A stretch of 64,000 bases of DNA from Bufo bufo (lineage: Eukaryota > Chordata > Amphibia > Anura > Bufonidae). Shown here in pieces: positions 32,794 through 43,027 of this stretch. The position numbers and the translations under genes are program-made. Under the pieces are notes generated by a model. That model searched no databases and was not told where the DNA came from. It saw only the letters and a program-made list of their open reading frames with translations. Within the stretch, counting starts at the first letter, position 1, and every line of letters starts with the position of its first letter. Location: contig NC_053390.1 of assembly GCF_905171765.1 (NCBI RefSeq), forward strand, positions 212,293,359 to 212,357,358, read 5' to 3'.

Positions 32794-33700
32794 ATGGAAG
32801 CGGTCGTGAAAGCCCTTGTGGAGGCTAACTTGCAGCAGCGGGAGGCTAATAAGCAGCAGCAGGAAACCAACCAGCTTCTACTGCAGCATGTGATGGCTTT
32901 ACAAGCGACAGGAGCATCCCAGAACATCCACGGTGCCCAGAAAGCGGTCTGTGCGGCGATCCCTAAGATGACCCCCCTCGGAAGACGTCGAGACCTATCT
33001 GGTGGTGTTTGAAAAGGTGGCCGTGAGGGAGAAGCTACCCCAAGATAAATGGGCTGAGGTCGTTGCTCCGTTCCTGGCATCCAGACCCCAGCATGTTTTT
33101 TTTCGATTTACCCGATGATCCAGCGGCCGATTACATGACAGTAAAAAGTGAGATTCTGGCAAGCCTGGGGGTAAATGTGTTGGTCCGGGCCCAGCGGGTG
33201 CATCAATGGAAGTTTAACCCGGCTGAACCCGCGAGACCTCAGTATTATCTGTTACACCGGTTGCCTGAGTTCCACTGCTATGCTGGACCGTCTGTTGGCT
33301 GATGTATTCAGGAGGGCTTTGCTGTACCCTCTCCAGCAATGGATAAACCCGGTGTCTCCTGGTAATGCCCTTGCGATAGTCGACCTGGTGGAGCGCTACG
33401 AGGCTACCAGGAATCTACAGGGGGTTTCTTTTAGGAGGGGGGAAGTCAAACCCCGGAAATCTCCACCCCAGACCCGGTGGCTGGTGCCAGCAAAACCTGC
33501 CCGGGATGTACCCCCTGCAGACCCAGCTCCGATGGTCTGCTGGCGGTGTCAGGAGCCTGGCCACATAAGGGCCGACTGTCCTCATCGGGGTGAACCCATG
33601 GATACTAACTATGGCTACCGTCACTCATTGTATGCCAGGAAGCTGTGTGCAACAGGTACCCCCGAGACTATAGACAATAGCCACATGTGCATCATGTGCA
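32794..33700 (+). pseudogene. Gypsy gag pseudogene
   Basis: Starts MEAVVKALVEANLQQREAN (32794), a Gln-rich coiled-coil-like N terminus. A frameshift near 32980 moves into EDVETYLVVFEKVAVREKL, with further shifts near 33100 and 33190. It then reads QPWINPVSP-like capsid sequence and ends in a CCHC zinc knuckle, CWRCQEPGHIRADC (33538-33579). Capsid and RNA-packaging role by family; not functional here. Confidence 0.82.
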
Positions 33701-33703
33701 TAA

Positions 33704-34030
33704 GTGGGAGACACTCTGGCGGTGGCTCTGCTGGACTCAGGTAGTCTGGTGTCCCTGGTAAGAGCTGCCCTGGTGCTGCCCGCCGAGTATACTCGCCGAA
33801 AAGTCGGGGTCATGTGCATCCATGGAGACTTAAAGGACTATCCCACCGCCCTGGTGTCTCTGTCCACGGTGGCCCGCAGGTGGACTAATGAGGTGACTGT
33901 TGCCACCAATTTACATTATGAACTAATAATTGGTTGGGACTTCCCGGCACTGTGGCCTGATATGAAAGTTACCGATACCCGTGAGACAGGTGTAACCCCA
34001 GTAGAGTGGCCTTGCTCAGGGGGGAAACCG
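33704..34030 (+). pseudogene. Gypsy aspartic protease fragment
   Basis: VALLDSGSLVSLV carries the catalytic D-S-G box, followed by a flap-like region and the ELIIGWDF segment typical of retropepsins in this lineage. It continues from gag in a shifted frame and ends at a stop near 34033. The next ~260 bp (34034-34290) has no recognised domain, and the integrase N-terminal and core domains are missing. Confidence 0.75.
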
Positions 34031-34290
34031 TAACCCTAGGAACCTGAGACCAAAGGGCCAGCGGTAGGGGTGGAAGAGGGGGAGACAACCCCGCTGAGTG
34101 TAATGGTGGGAGACGTGGAGGATTTGCCGCCGGGTCCTTAGTTGGCAGACCTCAACATCTCAGACCTCAACATCTCCGGGGAAAATTTCGGTACAGCACA
34201 GCACCGGGACCCAACACTATCTCGGGCCTGGGAAAATGTTGTAATAGTTGATGGGGTATGTTTTTTAATGTTTGATTAAACCTGTTAAAA

Positions 34291-34840
34291 AGAGTGGTGT
34301 CTAAGGATGGGAGGGATTGGCACTTTCCTCTGCCCTATCTCATGTTTGCAGTGCAAGAGGTGCCCCAGGCCTCTACTGGGTACTCGCCCTTCGAACTGCT
34401 GTGGCCGACATCCTCGCGGTCTGTTGGACATAGCCAAAGAGGTGTGGGAACAAAAAACCCACACCGTATAAAAGTGTTATTGAATATGTCACTGAGATGC
34501 AAGAGCGGATGGAGACAGTGTTGCCACTTGTTAGGGAACATATGGGGGCAGCCCAGCGAGCCCAGAGTAGGGTCTTTAATTGGCAGGCTCGGGTCCGGAT
34601 CTTTAACCCGGGAGATCAGGTTTTGGTTCTGGTACCGACGGTGGACAGTAAGTTCCTGGCTAGGTGGCAGGGTCCCTACGAAGTACTCGAAAAAGTTGGT
34701 GAGGTAAACTACAAGGTACACCAGCCAGGGCGGCAAAAGCCAGAGCAGGTGTACCATGTGAATGTACTTAAACCTTGGAAAGATAGGGAGACCAGTACGG
34801 ACGACAGCCCTCGACCGAGTTTTCTAGGGGAAGGGTTTCC
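34291..34840 (+). pseudogene. Gypsy integrase C-terminal fragment
   Basis: WHFPLPYLMFAVQEVPQAST and GYSPFELLWP are the end of the integrase core. After a frameshift near 34490 the C-terminal module follows: QSRVFNWQARVRIFNPGDQV, FLARWQGPYEVLEKVGEVNY and YHVNVLKPWKDRE. It lies upstream of reverse transcriptase. The zinc-binding domain and most catalytic residues are deleted. Confidence 0.85.
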
Positions 34841-34884
34841 AGCCACACGGTCTGATACAAGGGAAGCAGTTGCCACAGTGAAGA

Positions 34885-36690
34885 TTGCTGACAGCCTTTC
34901 CTCTAAACAGATTTAGGAGGGCTAGGGAGTTCGTCAGCAGGAACACGGATGTGTTCTCGGACCTCCCTGAACGCACTTCTACCATCCAACTTGACATTGT
35001 CACTGAGCCTCAGGCCAGAGTCCGGTTAAAAACATACCAGGTACCCGGGTCTCGGCGACAAGCCATCTTGGAAGAAGTGCAGCTAATTCTACAACTAGAC
35101 TTCATTGAGGAGTCGAAAAGTGAATGGGCCAGTCCGATAGTCCTAATACCCAAGCCGGATGGGACGTTACGGTTCTGTAACGACTTCCGCAAACTAAATG
35201 AGATTTTTAAATTTGATGCATATCCCATGCTTCTGGTGGATGAGCTTATTGAGAGTTTAGGTCAAGCCCGGTATTTTTCTGTTTTGGACCTCCCCAAAGG
35301 GTACTGGCAGGTACCCTTGACGGAGGCTGCCAAAGAGAAAACCGCCTTTATCACACCAGAGGGGCTGTACCAATATAAGGTGTTACCCTTTGGTCTGCAT
35401 GGCGCCCCTGCCACTTTTCAATGGCTCATGGACATTGTGCTGCGTCCACATCGTGGGTAAGTTTTGGCTTACCTGGACAATATTGTCATTCATAGTACCG
35501 ACTGGGAAAGCCATCCAACAAAAAGTACAGGCTGTAGTGGACTCCCTTCGAAAAGCTGGACTAACAGCTAACCCAAAAAAATGTGCAATAGGGTTAGAGG
35601 AGACAAATTACCTGGGGTATGTCATTGGGCGCTGAGTCATCAAACCTAAGTGAACAAAATAGAGACGATACAGAATTGGCCCCGACCTGTTACTACTAGG
35701 CAAGTAAAGTAGTTCCTGGGAACGGTGGGATATTATATGAGGTTTGTCCCCCACTTTGCTACGGTGGCCGCACTATTGACAGGCTCTTGAAGGGATGCAA
35801 GTCAGTGATGGTCCACTGGGATGATCAGGCGGAAGAGGCTTTCTCCGCTTTGCAGTCGGCCCTGTGTGGGTCCCTGATTTTGGTGACTCCCAACTCCAAA
35901 AGGGAGTTTATAGTACAGACCGATGCCTCCGAAGTAGTCCTTGGTGCTGTACTGTACTGTTCCGCCTGGTGACTGACCACTGCCCTCTTAGGCTACTTTC
36001 ACACTAGCGTTCAGAGCGGGTCCGTCTGATGTCTGCTCGGACGGATCCGCTCCTATAATGCAGACGTTTTGTATCCGTTCAGAACGGATCCATCTGCATT
36101 ATAGTTTGAAAAAAATTCTAAGTGTGAAAGTAGCCTGAACGGATCCGTCCAGACTTTACATTGAAAGTCAATGGGGGACGGATCTTTTTGAAGATTGAGA
36201 CATATTGTGTCATCTTCAAACGGATCCGTCCCCATTGACTTACATTGTAAGTAGCGTTCAGGTGTCCGCTTGCTGAGCGGAGGCTGAACGCCGCCAGACT
36301 GATGCATTCTGAGCGGATCCGCGTCCACTCAGAATGCATTAGGGCTGGACGGATGCGTTCGGGGCCACTTGTGAGCCCCTTCAAACGGAGCTCAAGAGCG
36401 GACACCCGAACGCAGGTGTGAAAGTAGCCTAAAATGGATGAGCCAGGCGAAGGACAGAAATGCCCGGGTTACCCGATTGTTTCTCTCCCTACAAAATTTT
36501 CAATTTTTGGTGGAACACAAGGCAGGCCGGTTGCAAGGAAACGCGGATGCCCTGTCCTGGGTACACTGTTTGACGTGTGTTCACCCCCTCAGGGTTGAAC
36601 AAAGGGGGGAGGTATGTAGGAGGGTTCAAGGGATAATCTTGGATGATGGATATGTGTTACCGAGGTTCCGTTCCGGGCCTCGATGAAGTA
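34885..36690 (+). pseudogene. Gypsy reverse transcriptase / RNase H pseudogene
   Basis: EFVSRNTDVFSDLPERTSTI leads into the RT: SEWASPIVLIPKPDGTLRFC, YFSVLDLPKGYWQVPLT and LPFGLHGAPATFQW. A stop then precedes the catalytic box, which reads YLDNIVIH, so the second Asp is replaced by Asn. After frameshifts come ANPKKCAIGLEE and YLGYVIG. RNase H is partial: EFIVQTDASEVVLGAVL, a deletion, VTDHCPL, then the MITE, and KWMSQ-equivalent, FLSLQNFQFLVEHKAGRLQG, NADALS. Clearly inactive. Confidence 0.88.
35988..36432. mobile_element. MITE of the 'ggctactttcacac' family
   Basis: Ends TTAGGCTACTTTCACACTAG and its near-perfect reverse complement. Internally it is rich in inverted 'acggatccgt'-type blocks. 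It sits in the Gypsy RNase H sequence. Relatives: 4172/14098, 53018 and 60802. Confidence 0.88.
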
Positions 36691-37140
36691 AGAGCCGATT
36701 TCATGTGTTTGCTATTTAGTATGGCTGTAATGGCTGATCCGGAACGGCTCTTACTGAGTAGTCAATGTGCTGGGTGGGTGACTGCTCCCCACGTTCCAGG
36801 CCGGGGCTTGGTTTTGGGCTATAAAATACAGGCAGCATTGTCAGGTGGTGAGGCTTACTCATCTCTGACAGTGGAGCTCTGTCAGTCTCTGTGTTGGGAC
36901 CTGGGATTTTGGGCTTGGATTAAGGCCTGCTACCTTGTTGGTGTGAAAGCAGGTGGATTCTGCTTTGTCCAAGGACTTCTTCTTTGCTGCATGGTGTGAA
37001 CGAACACCAGAATCACAATCTTAATGTTTTCCTTGAAACAGACTTTTTGTTTTGTCACTTACGGTGTGCATAAACACTGAACTGTTTAATTTAAAGATTT
37101 AGTTGTTGCCTCTATACTGCGTCCACTAACCTGTCTATCT
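36615..37140 (+). repeat. Gypsy 3' LTR
   Basis: Starts TGTAGGAGGGTTCAAGGG directly after the purine tract. TATAAAA at 36820. The poly(A) signal position reads CATAAA. Small deletions relative to the 5' LTR. Confidence 0.88.
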
Positions 37141-37321
37141 CCAGTCCTGGAGGGAGGCCGTCTCTCTCAAGGATACTGTCATGGGCTCATGGAAAAACGA
37201 TTACCTGTAAGTGTAATCCTGAATTTGCGGACCCATTCATTTGTATGGGGCCGCAAAAGATACAGACAGCAGACCGTGTGTCCTATTCTTGTGCATTCTG
37301 TGGGTTATAGGTATTAGATTT
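37141..37321. other. DIRS end sequence and unclassified repeat
   Basis: 37160-37217 is the inverse of the DIRS copy B terminal sequence at 31998-32063. The rest (tgcggacccattcatttgta...) resembles frog repeat DNA but has no visible partner. Confidence 0.5.
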
Positions 37322-37507
37322 GTGGAGAAGGGTTGTTGATCCAGGGAGTTATTGTGATTGTCTTATTGGACTTATTGGTCTAAAATGAGAAAACTTTGTT
37401 TCCACCTCGTTTTTTTTTTTTTTTTTTTTTTTTTTGCCTTTCTCTGAACCTACTTGCAGGATAACAGGATGTCATTTTCAGCCTTACAAACTATGTTGCT
37501 ATGTTTT
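37322..37507 (+). mobile_element. CR1 3' fragment next to exon 3
   Basis: 'gttgttgatccagggagttatt' to 'actatgttgctatgtt' matches the 3' UTR and tail of the intact CR1 (30205-30409), diverged and with a 24-base T run. It ends five bases before the AG acceptor of P2X exon 3, so the branch point and part of the pyrimidine tract lie in retrotransposon sequence. Confidence 0.85.
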
Positions 37508-37512
37508 TTCAG

Positions 37513-37584
37513 GAAGAGAATGCCTTTTTCGTGATGACAAATCTAATTCTAACGCCAAATCAAACACAAGGCAAGTGTGCAGAG
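37513..37584 (+). CDS. p2rx4: P2X receptor exon 3
   Basis: 72 bp, phase 0 at both ends; acceptor ttttttcag, donor gtgagt. Encodes EENAFFVMTNLILTPNQTQG followed by KCAE. This is the start of the Cys-rich head domain, with the first conserved ectodomain Cys and an N-glycosylation motif (NQT). Length and sequence fit P2RX4 exon 3. Confidence 0.92.
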
Positions 37585-37667
37585 GTGAGTTGATATCCCC
37601 CAGATCTTTGTGTTAACATGATTTTTAACTTTTGACAATCTATTTTTATTAGAAAGGTTCTATGAAA

Positions 37668-38345
37668 ATTAAGGGGGTCATTTACGATGACCCTCTACAC
37701 CAGAAACTGGTCTGAAAAAAGGCATTGGGGCAGGTATTTCAAGACCGGTGTTTCACAACAGTCTTTGAAATCTGCTCTGCTGGACGATGCTCCTAATTTA
37801 TAATTAGTCGTAGGCCTTATCATATATTAAGCTCATTGTTCGGCGGGTTGTGTGGCAGAATGAAATCTACAGCAACTTGGAGCTGCCATAGATTTCTGTC
37901 TTCATGAAGAGAATTGTGTCGTGCCCACTGCCCCTGCCCTCTTTACAGAAAGTGTTGAGGGCGTGACAAATAAATGCCACCTGCAACACAATTTGCTGCT
38001 AGTGGTTAAAAAAGGTCACAAATCCGGTTATGCCACAAAGGTGGTGCATAGAGATGGTAAATCTCCCCCATTGTGCCTAAATTTGGGTAAAAGTGATGTT
38101 TGTACACCTTTCTCTACATGGGGCAAATTGTGGGTGGGGTCATCAACCCCAGCTTATCATCATTTACACCAGTTTTCTAGTGTTAATTATGACTGAAATC
38201 TACACCAGCTACAATCTGGTTTGGATTTCAGTTTGGGCACATGGACTGCTGGGCGGGTGCCTCATTATAAATTAAGTGTATCCTCTGGTGGTGCAGGGGG
38301 ATATCAAGACCAGCATACAAACACTTGTCTTGATAAATGACAGCC
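37668..38345. repeat. Frog repeat with 'gtcatttac ... ataaatgac' ends
   Basis: Begins 'gggggtcatttacgatgac', and ends near 'cttgataaatgacagcc', which is complementary at the tip. 'caccagaaactggt' and 'ttacaccagttttctagtg' are further inverted pieces. No coding content. The class is uncertain. Confidence 0.5.
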
Positions 38346-38886
38346 AAACTTTGCAACATTTGTCCTGCTGCTTGAACCCCAGTAACCATCTGTAGAACCT
38401 GGCAGCACATGCTGTTTCTGCAGCAGCACCATATGACCAAGTATAGGTAAGGCCAAGTTCACCCTTCAGTTATTTGGTAAGTTATTTCCATCTTTTATTG
38501 TGAGCAAAAACCAGATGCAAGTAAAAAACACAGAACAGGTGCAAATCTGCCCATGATACCTTTTCTCTGTGTAAGTTTCACTACTGGTTTTGGCTCACAA
38601 TAACTGATGAAAATAACTGACCATATAACTGAAGTCTAAACTTGGCCTAATCTGTTTGACCATGCTAAACTGCGGAGAGCACTAGGTGGAGGCTGGGGAG
38701 AGCAAGTGCCCTCTACAGGCCCACCACTCTGTTCTGAGTGACAGCTGTAGCATCCTACCAGGAGACCAGTACGTTTGTCACTCAGAGCAGAGAATAGGGA
38801 CTGGCGCAGCTCAATGCAAAGAGCACTTCACCGCTTTGCCACTAGTGCACTTGCAAGAGTAGTGGCAGGCAGAATAAAACATCATA
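38346..38886. other. Intron 3, non-coding
   Basis: 'aagttcacccttcagttatttgg' and 'aactgaagtctaaacttggcc' form an inverted pair (about 38455 and 38625), suggesting a small fold-back of about 190 bp. Nothing else recognised. Confidence 0.4.
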
Positions 38887-39249
38887 TTAAAGGGGTATTC
38901 CAGTAAAGTAACAATGCAGTTTTTCAAATATTAAAGTGGTTATCCGAGTTAAGAAAAAAAATAAAAATCTTATAAAACTCATCAGGACATACATATACAT
39001 TAGTTAAGCTTGATTTCTTAATAGAAACCCTATACTTACACATTTGCATGGTTCTGTTATTCTTGCTTTGTTTACATGCTGCAGCAAAGTTGTGGGGCGT
39101 GTAACAACAATGCCTGAGCTCCCTGAATATTTGTGGGTGTGAATAATCTGACCTTCCCCTCCTCCTGCTCTGCACTTTGGATAAAAAACAGTCACATGAT
39201 CATCTCCTAGCTCACATAGGCAGAAGATCTTCATGTCACATTGCAGATA

Positions 39250-40250
39250 CACAGATATATATGTATCTAAGCTATATGTATCTAAGCTATGTGACAGCTA
39301 TATGTATCTAAGCTATGTGACAGCTATATGTATCTAAGCTATATGTATCTAAGCTATATGTATCTAAGCTATATGTATCTAAGCTATATGTATCTAAGCT
39401 ATATGTATCTAAGCTATGTGACAGCTATATGTATCTAAGCTATATGTATCTAAGCTATATGTATCTAAGCTATATGTATCTAAGCTATATGTATCTAAGC
39501 TATATGTATCTAAGCTATGTGACAGCTATATGTATCTAAGCTATATGTATCTAAGCTATATGTATCTAAGCTATATGTATCTAAGCTATATGTATCTAAG
39601 CTATATGTATCTAAGCTATGTGACAGCTATATGTATCTAAGCTATATGTATCTAAGCTATATGTATCTAAGCTATATGTATCTAAGCTATATGTATCTAA
39701 GCTATGTGACAGCTATATGTATCTAAGCTATATGTATCTAAGCTATATGTATCTAAGCTATATGACAGCTATATGTATCTAAGCTATGTGACAGCTATAT
39801 GTATCTAAGCTATGTGACAGCTATATGTATCTAAGCTATGTGACAGCTATATGTATCTAAGATATGACAGCTATATGTATCTAAGCTATATGTATCTAAG
39901 CTATATGTATCTAAACTGTGACAGCTATATGTATCTAAGCTATATGTATCTAAGCTATGTGACAGCTATATGTATCTAAGCTATATGTATCTAAGCTATG
40001 TGACAGCTATATGTATCTAAGCTATGTGACAGCTATATGTATCTAAGCTATGTGACAGCTATATGTACCTAAGCTTTATCTAGCTAAGCTATATGTATCT
40101 GCTATATGACAGCTATATCTATCTAAGCTATATCACAGCTATATGAGAGCTATATCTATCTAAGCTATATCACAGCTATATGAGAGCTATATCTATCTAA
40201 GCTATACTGCCGTATGCGTCTAAGCTATATGACTGCCGTATATAGCTGTT
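39250..40250. repeat. AT-rich tandem array of 15-bp and 11-bp units
   Basis: The main unit is agctatatgtatcta (15 bp), alternating irregularly with agctatgtgac (11 bp); the two together make a 26-bp higher-order unit in places. The array is regular from about 39260 to 40050 and decays toward 40250 with variants such as 'agctatatcac'. No function is evident. Confidence 0.95.
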
Positions 40251-40596
40251 ATTTAGCTTAGATAGGATCACAGGGAGGGAGCGGGCACACTGTTGAATCT
40301 TTCTGCCCCGCTGCCGGCACTAGTAAGGATCGTACATGCGCGATCCTTGACAGGAGCTGTGGCATCCAGAGGAGAGAGAGTGGGGCGGGCACACAAGTCT
40401 CTGACGTTTCGTGTACAGAGCCGGGCCACTCCCTAAGGCAGAGAGAAGCCTGTACACGAGACGTCACCACCGGAGCCTGGTGGATGACGTCAGGGGTCAC
40501 GTGACCCACATCGGCAGTTCAGAACGCCTGCAGAATAAATGTGAGTAAATTACAAATGTATTTTTAATAATCTTATAAGCCACCATAACATATATA
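40251..40596. other. Flank of the tandem array
   Basis: GC-rich sequence with 'acgtc' motifs; no gene. It ends at the TA where the Tc1 element starts. Confidence 0.35.
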
Positions 40597-42171
40597 CACT
40601 GCTCAAAAAAATAAAGGGAACACTTAAACAACACAATGTAACTCCAAGTCAATCACACTTCTGTGAAATCAAACTGTCCACTTAGGAAGCAACACTGAGT
40701 GACAATCAATTTCACATGCTATTGTGCAAATGGGATAGACAACAGGTGGAAATTATAGGCAATTAGCAAGACACCCCCAATAAAGGAATGGTTCTGCAGG
40801 TGGTGACCACAGACCACTTCTCAGTTCCTATGCTTCCTGGCTGATGTTTTGGTCACTTTTGAATGCTGGCGGTGCTTTCACTCTAGTGGTAGCATGAGAC
40901 GGAGTCTACAACCCACACAAGTGGCTCAGGTAGTGCAGCTTATCCAGGATGGCACATCAATGCGAGCTGTGGCAAGAAGGTTTGCTGTGTCTGTCAGCGT
41001 AGTGTCCAGAACATGGAGGCGCTACCAGGAGACAGGCCAGTACATCAGGAGACGTGGAGGAGGCCGTAGGAGGGCAACAACCCAGCATCAGGACCGCTAC
41101 CTCCGCCTTTGTCCAAGGAGGAACCGGAGGAGCACTGCCAGAGCCCTGCAAAATGACCTCCAGCAGGCCACAAATGTGCATGTGTCTGCTCAAACGGTCA
41201 GAAACCGACTCCATGAGGGTGATATGAGGGTCCGACGTCCACAGGTGGGGGTTGTGCTTACAGCCCAACACCGTGCAGGACGTTTGGCATTTGCCAGAGA
41301 ACACCAAGATTGGCAAATTTGCCACTGGCACCCTGTGCTCTTCACAGATGAAAGCAGGTTCACACTGAGCACATATGACAGACGTGACAGAGTCTGGAGA
41401 CGCCGTGGAGAACGTTCTGCTGCCTGCAACATCCTCCAGCATGACCGGTTTGGCATTAGGTCAGTAATGGTGTGGGGTGGCATTTCTTTGGAGAGCCGCA
41501 CAGCCCTCCATGTGCTCAGCCTGACTGCCATTAGGTCCTGAGATGAGATCCTCAGACCCCTTGTGAGACCATATGCTGGTGCGGTTGGCCCTGGGTTCCT
41601 CCTAATGCAAGACAATGCTAGACCTCATGTGGCTGGAGTGTGTCAGCAGTTCCTGCAAGACGAATGCATTGATTCTATGGACTGGCCCGCCCGTTACCCA
41701 GACCTGAATCCAATTGAGCACATCTGGGACATCATGTCTCGCTCTATCCACCAACGTCACGTTGCACCACAGACTGTCCAGGAGTTGGCAGATGCTTTAG
41801 TCCAGGTCTGGGAGGAGATCCCTCAGGAGACCGTCCGCCACCTTATCAGGAGCATGCACAGGCGTTGTAGGAAGGTCATACAGGCACGTGGAGGCCACAC
41901 ACATACTACTGAGCCTCATTTTGACTTGTTTTAAGGACATTACATCAAAGTTGGATCAGCCTGTAGTGTGTTTTTCCACTTTAATTCTGAGTGTGACTCC
42001 AAATCCAGACCTCCATGGGCTGAAAAATTTGATTTCCATTTTTTTATTTTTGTGTGATTTTGTTGTCAGCACATTCAACTATGTAAAGAACAAAGTATTT
42101 CAGAAGAATATTTAATTAACTCAGATCTAGGATGTGTTATTTTTGTGTTCCCTTTATTTTTTTGAGCAGTG
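40597..42171 (+). mobile_element. Tc1-like DNA transposon (copy 3), nearly intact
   Basis: Flanked by TA (40595-40596 and 42172-42173). Ends are CACTGCTCAAAAAAATAAAG and its reverse complement, with 'gggaacac' / 'gtgttccc' continuing the repeat. 1,575 bp with one transposase ORF broken by a single stop. It is the best preserved DNA transposon in the window. Confidence 0.93.
40894..41934 (+). pseudogene. Tc1-like transposase (copy 3), one nonsense codon
   Basis: Start ATG 40894 ([20 protein letters not shown]); an upstream in-frame ATG at 40849 is less likely by family. Helix-turn-helix [20 protein letters not shown], an Arg-rich linker, then the DDE domain: [12 protein letters not shown] (Asp), LLMQDNARPHVAG (Asp) and DLNPIEHIWD (Glu), all present. 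The only interruption is TGA at 41539-41541, within 'tcctgagatgag', where an Arg codon (CGA) is expected, so a CpG transition is the likely cause. The frame is the same on both sides. About 346 codons in total. Confidence 0.92.
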
Positions 42172-42891
42172 TAGATATAACTCGGATAACCCCTTTAAGG
42201 CTGCAAGCTGTGACCCAACCAGAACCCTTACCTATACATATAACCAGAGTTTCAATTTACCTTGCAATCCATTTCTCTAGCTCCTGTGCAAACCTGCAAC
42301 ACACTTGTGTAACAAGTAACATGGTGCCTGATCTTCCCTCACAAAACTTTAAAGACTACAATCCCCACAATCCCTAGCTTTCCTGCTGTTTGTTTATTGA
42401 TTGGCTGCCTGATATCACAGTCCAGCCACGCCCCCACTACTCAGTAATCACCAGCACACTGACACTCCCTTTGTTTCACAAGACATTTAGCTAAAGAATT
42501 GATAGTATAGCAACACACTGAGCATGTTCAACCTAACAAAAGCTTAGAACTACAGGTAAATGCCAGTGGGTAGCAGAGGAAGAAAACTACTTTTATAACT
42601 ACTGAATGGTAAATATGTGAAATGTACATTATATTAGGTAATTATTGATGATGAATTAGTCTAAAACATAAGTTATATTTATGGTAACCGGAATACCCCT
42701 TTAACACTCCTGATTATAAAAGTACCACAAAAGGTATGTTTGTAGAAAATCCAGAGGCTGCTATGTACTAAGGCATCTCAGCTATGTATAGAAAAAAGGC
42801 TCCATATTTTTAATAAAGACCAAAATGAGTACAATGCAATAATAATAATAAAAATAAATGCCCCCAAAGATGTACATAGCCTTTAAAAGAG

Positions 42892-43025
42892 TTTTCCAGG
42901 TAAACGATATTTGATGACCTATCCTTTGGATGAATCATCAATATCAAATTGGCGGGGGTCTGACCTGATATTGATGACCTATCCTAAGGATAAGTTATTA
43001 ATGTTGTTAGCCCAAAAAACCCTCT
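42892..43025. repeat. MITE fragment of the 'gatgacctatcc' family
   Basis: 'tttgatgacctatcctttgg' and 'attgatgacctatcctaagg' flank a short centre (ggcgggggtctgacc). It resembles 55140-55232. Confidence 0.55.
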
Positions 43026-43027
43026 TA

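Larger units (their letters stand above)
32125..37140 (+). mobile_element. Gypsy LTR retrotransposon, Gmr1-like order, degraded
   Basis: LTRs at 32125-32653 and 36615-37140 are clearly homologous. A purine tract (aaaggggggagg) lies just before the 3' LTR. Inside, in order: gag with a CCHC knuckle, protease, the C-terminal part of integrase, reverse transcriptase, and the end of RNase H. Integrase before RT is unusual for Gypsy but is the known arrangement of Gmr1-like members. A MITE (35988-36432) sits in the RNase H part. Many stops, frameshifts and deletions are present, and no target duplication is obvious. Confidence 0.87.
23043..37220 (+). mobile_element. DIRS-type retrotransposon remnant (copy B), multiply interrupted
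   Basis: Only the 3' part is present. Tyrosine recombinase pieces lie at about 23043-23163, 23642-23943 and 31440-31960, followed by terminal sequence at about 31970-32080 and an inverted match at 37160-37217. The gaps are filled by a MITE (23164-23641), an L1-type LINE holding a CR1 (23944-31439) and a Gypsy element (32125-37140). When the LINE is removed at its 10-bp duplication (taacattctg), the recombinase reads on in frame from ...PPLTNIL to KDSILI. Confidence 0.82.
38931..42197. mobile_element. Inner TTAA-type MITE
   Basis: Left end 'ttaaagtggttatccgagtta' pairs with right end 'taactcggataacccctttaa'. Both carry TTAA. It holds the 39250-40250 array and the Tc1 element 40597-42171. Confidence 0.72.
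38887..42706. mobile_element. Outer TTAA-type MITE, enlarged by nested insertions
   Basis: Left end 'ttaaaggggtattccagtaa' matches the inverse of the right end 'ccggaatacccctttaa' (about 42690-42706). Between them lies a second such pair (38931-42197) containing a tandem array and a Tc1 element. The TTAA flanks suggest piggyBac-type mobilisation; this is inferred. Confidence 0.65.

Noticed and set aside
34291..35640. Assembly rearrangement placing integrase before RT
   Set aside because: The linker between the modules is continuous coding sequence, and the order is known for Gmr1-like Gypsy elements.
1..37512. P2X exons 1 and 2
   Set aside because: Searched by eye for the ectodomain start and IWDVADYV-like coding on the + strand; nothing found. 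They may lie outside the window or be too diverged to see.
9996..40250. Shared 26-bp period of the two tandem arrays
   Set aside because: The second array is made of 15-bp and 11-bp units that only sometimes sum to 26, and the sequences are unrelated. Likely coincidence.
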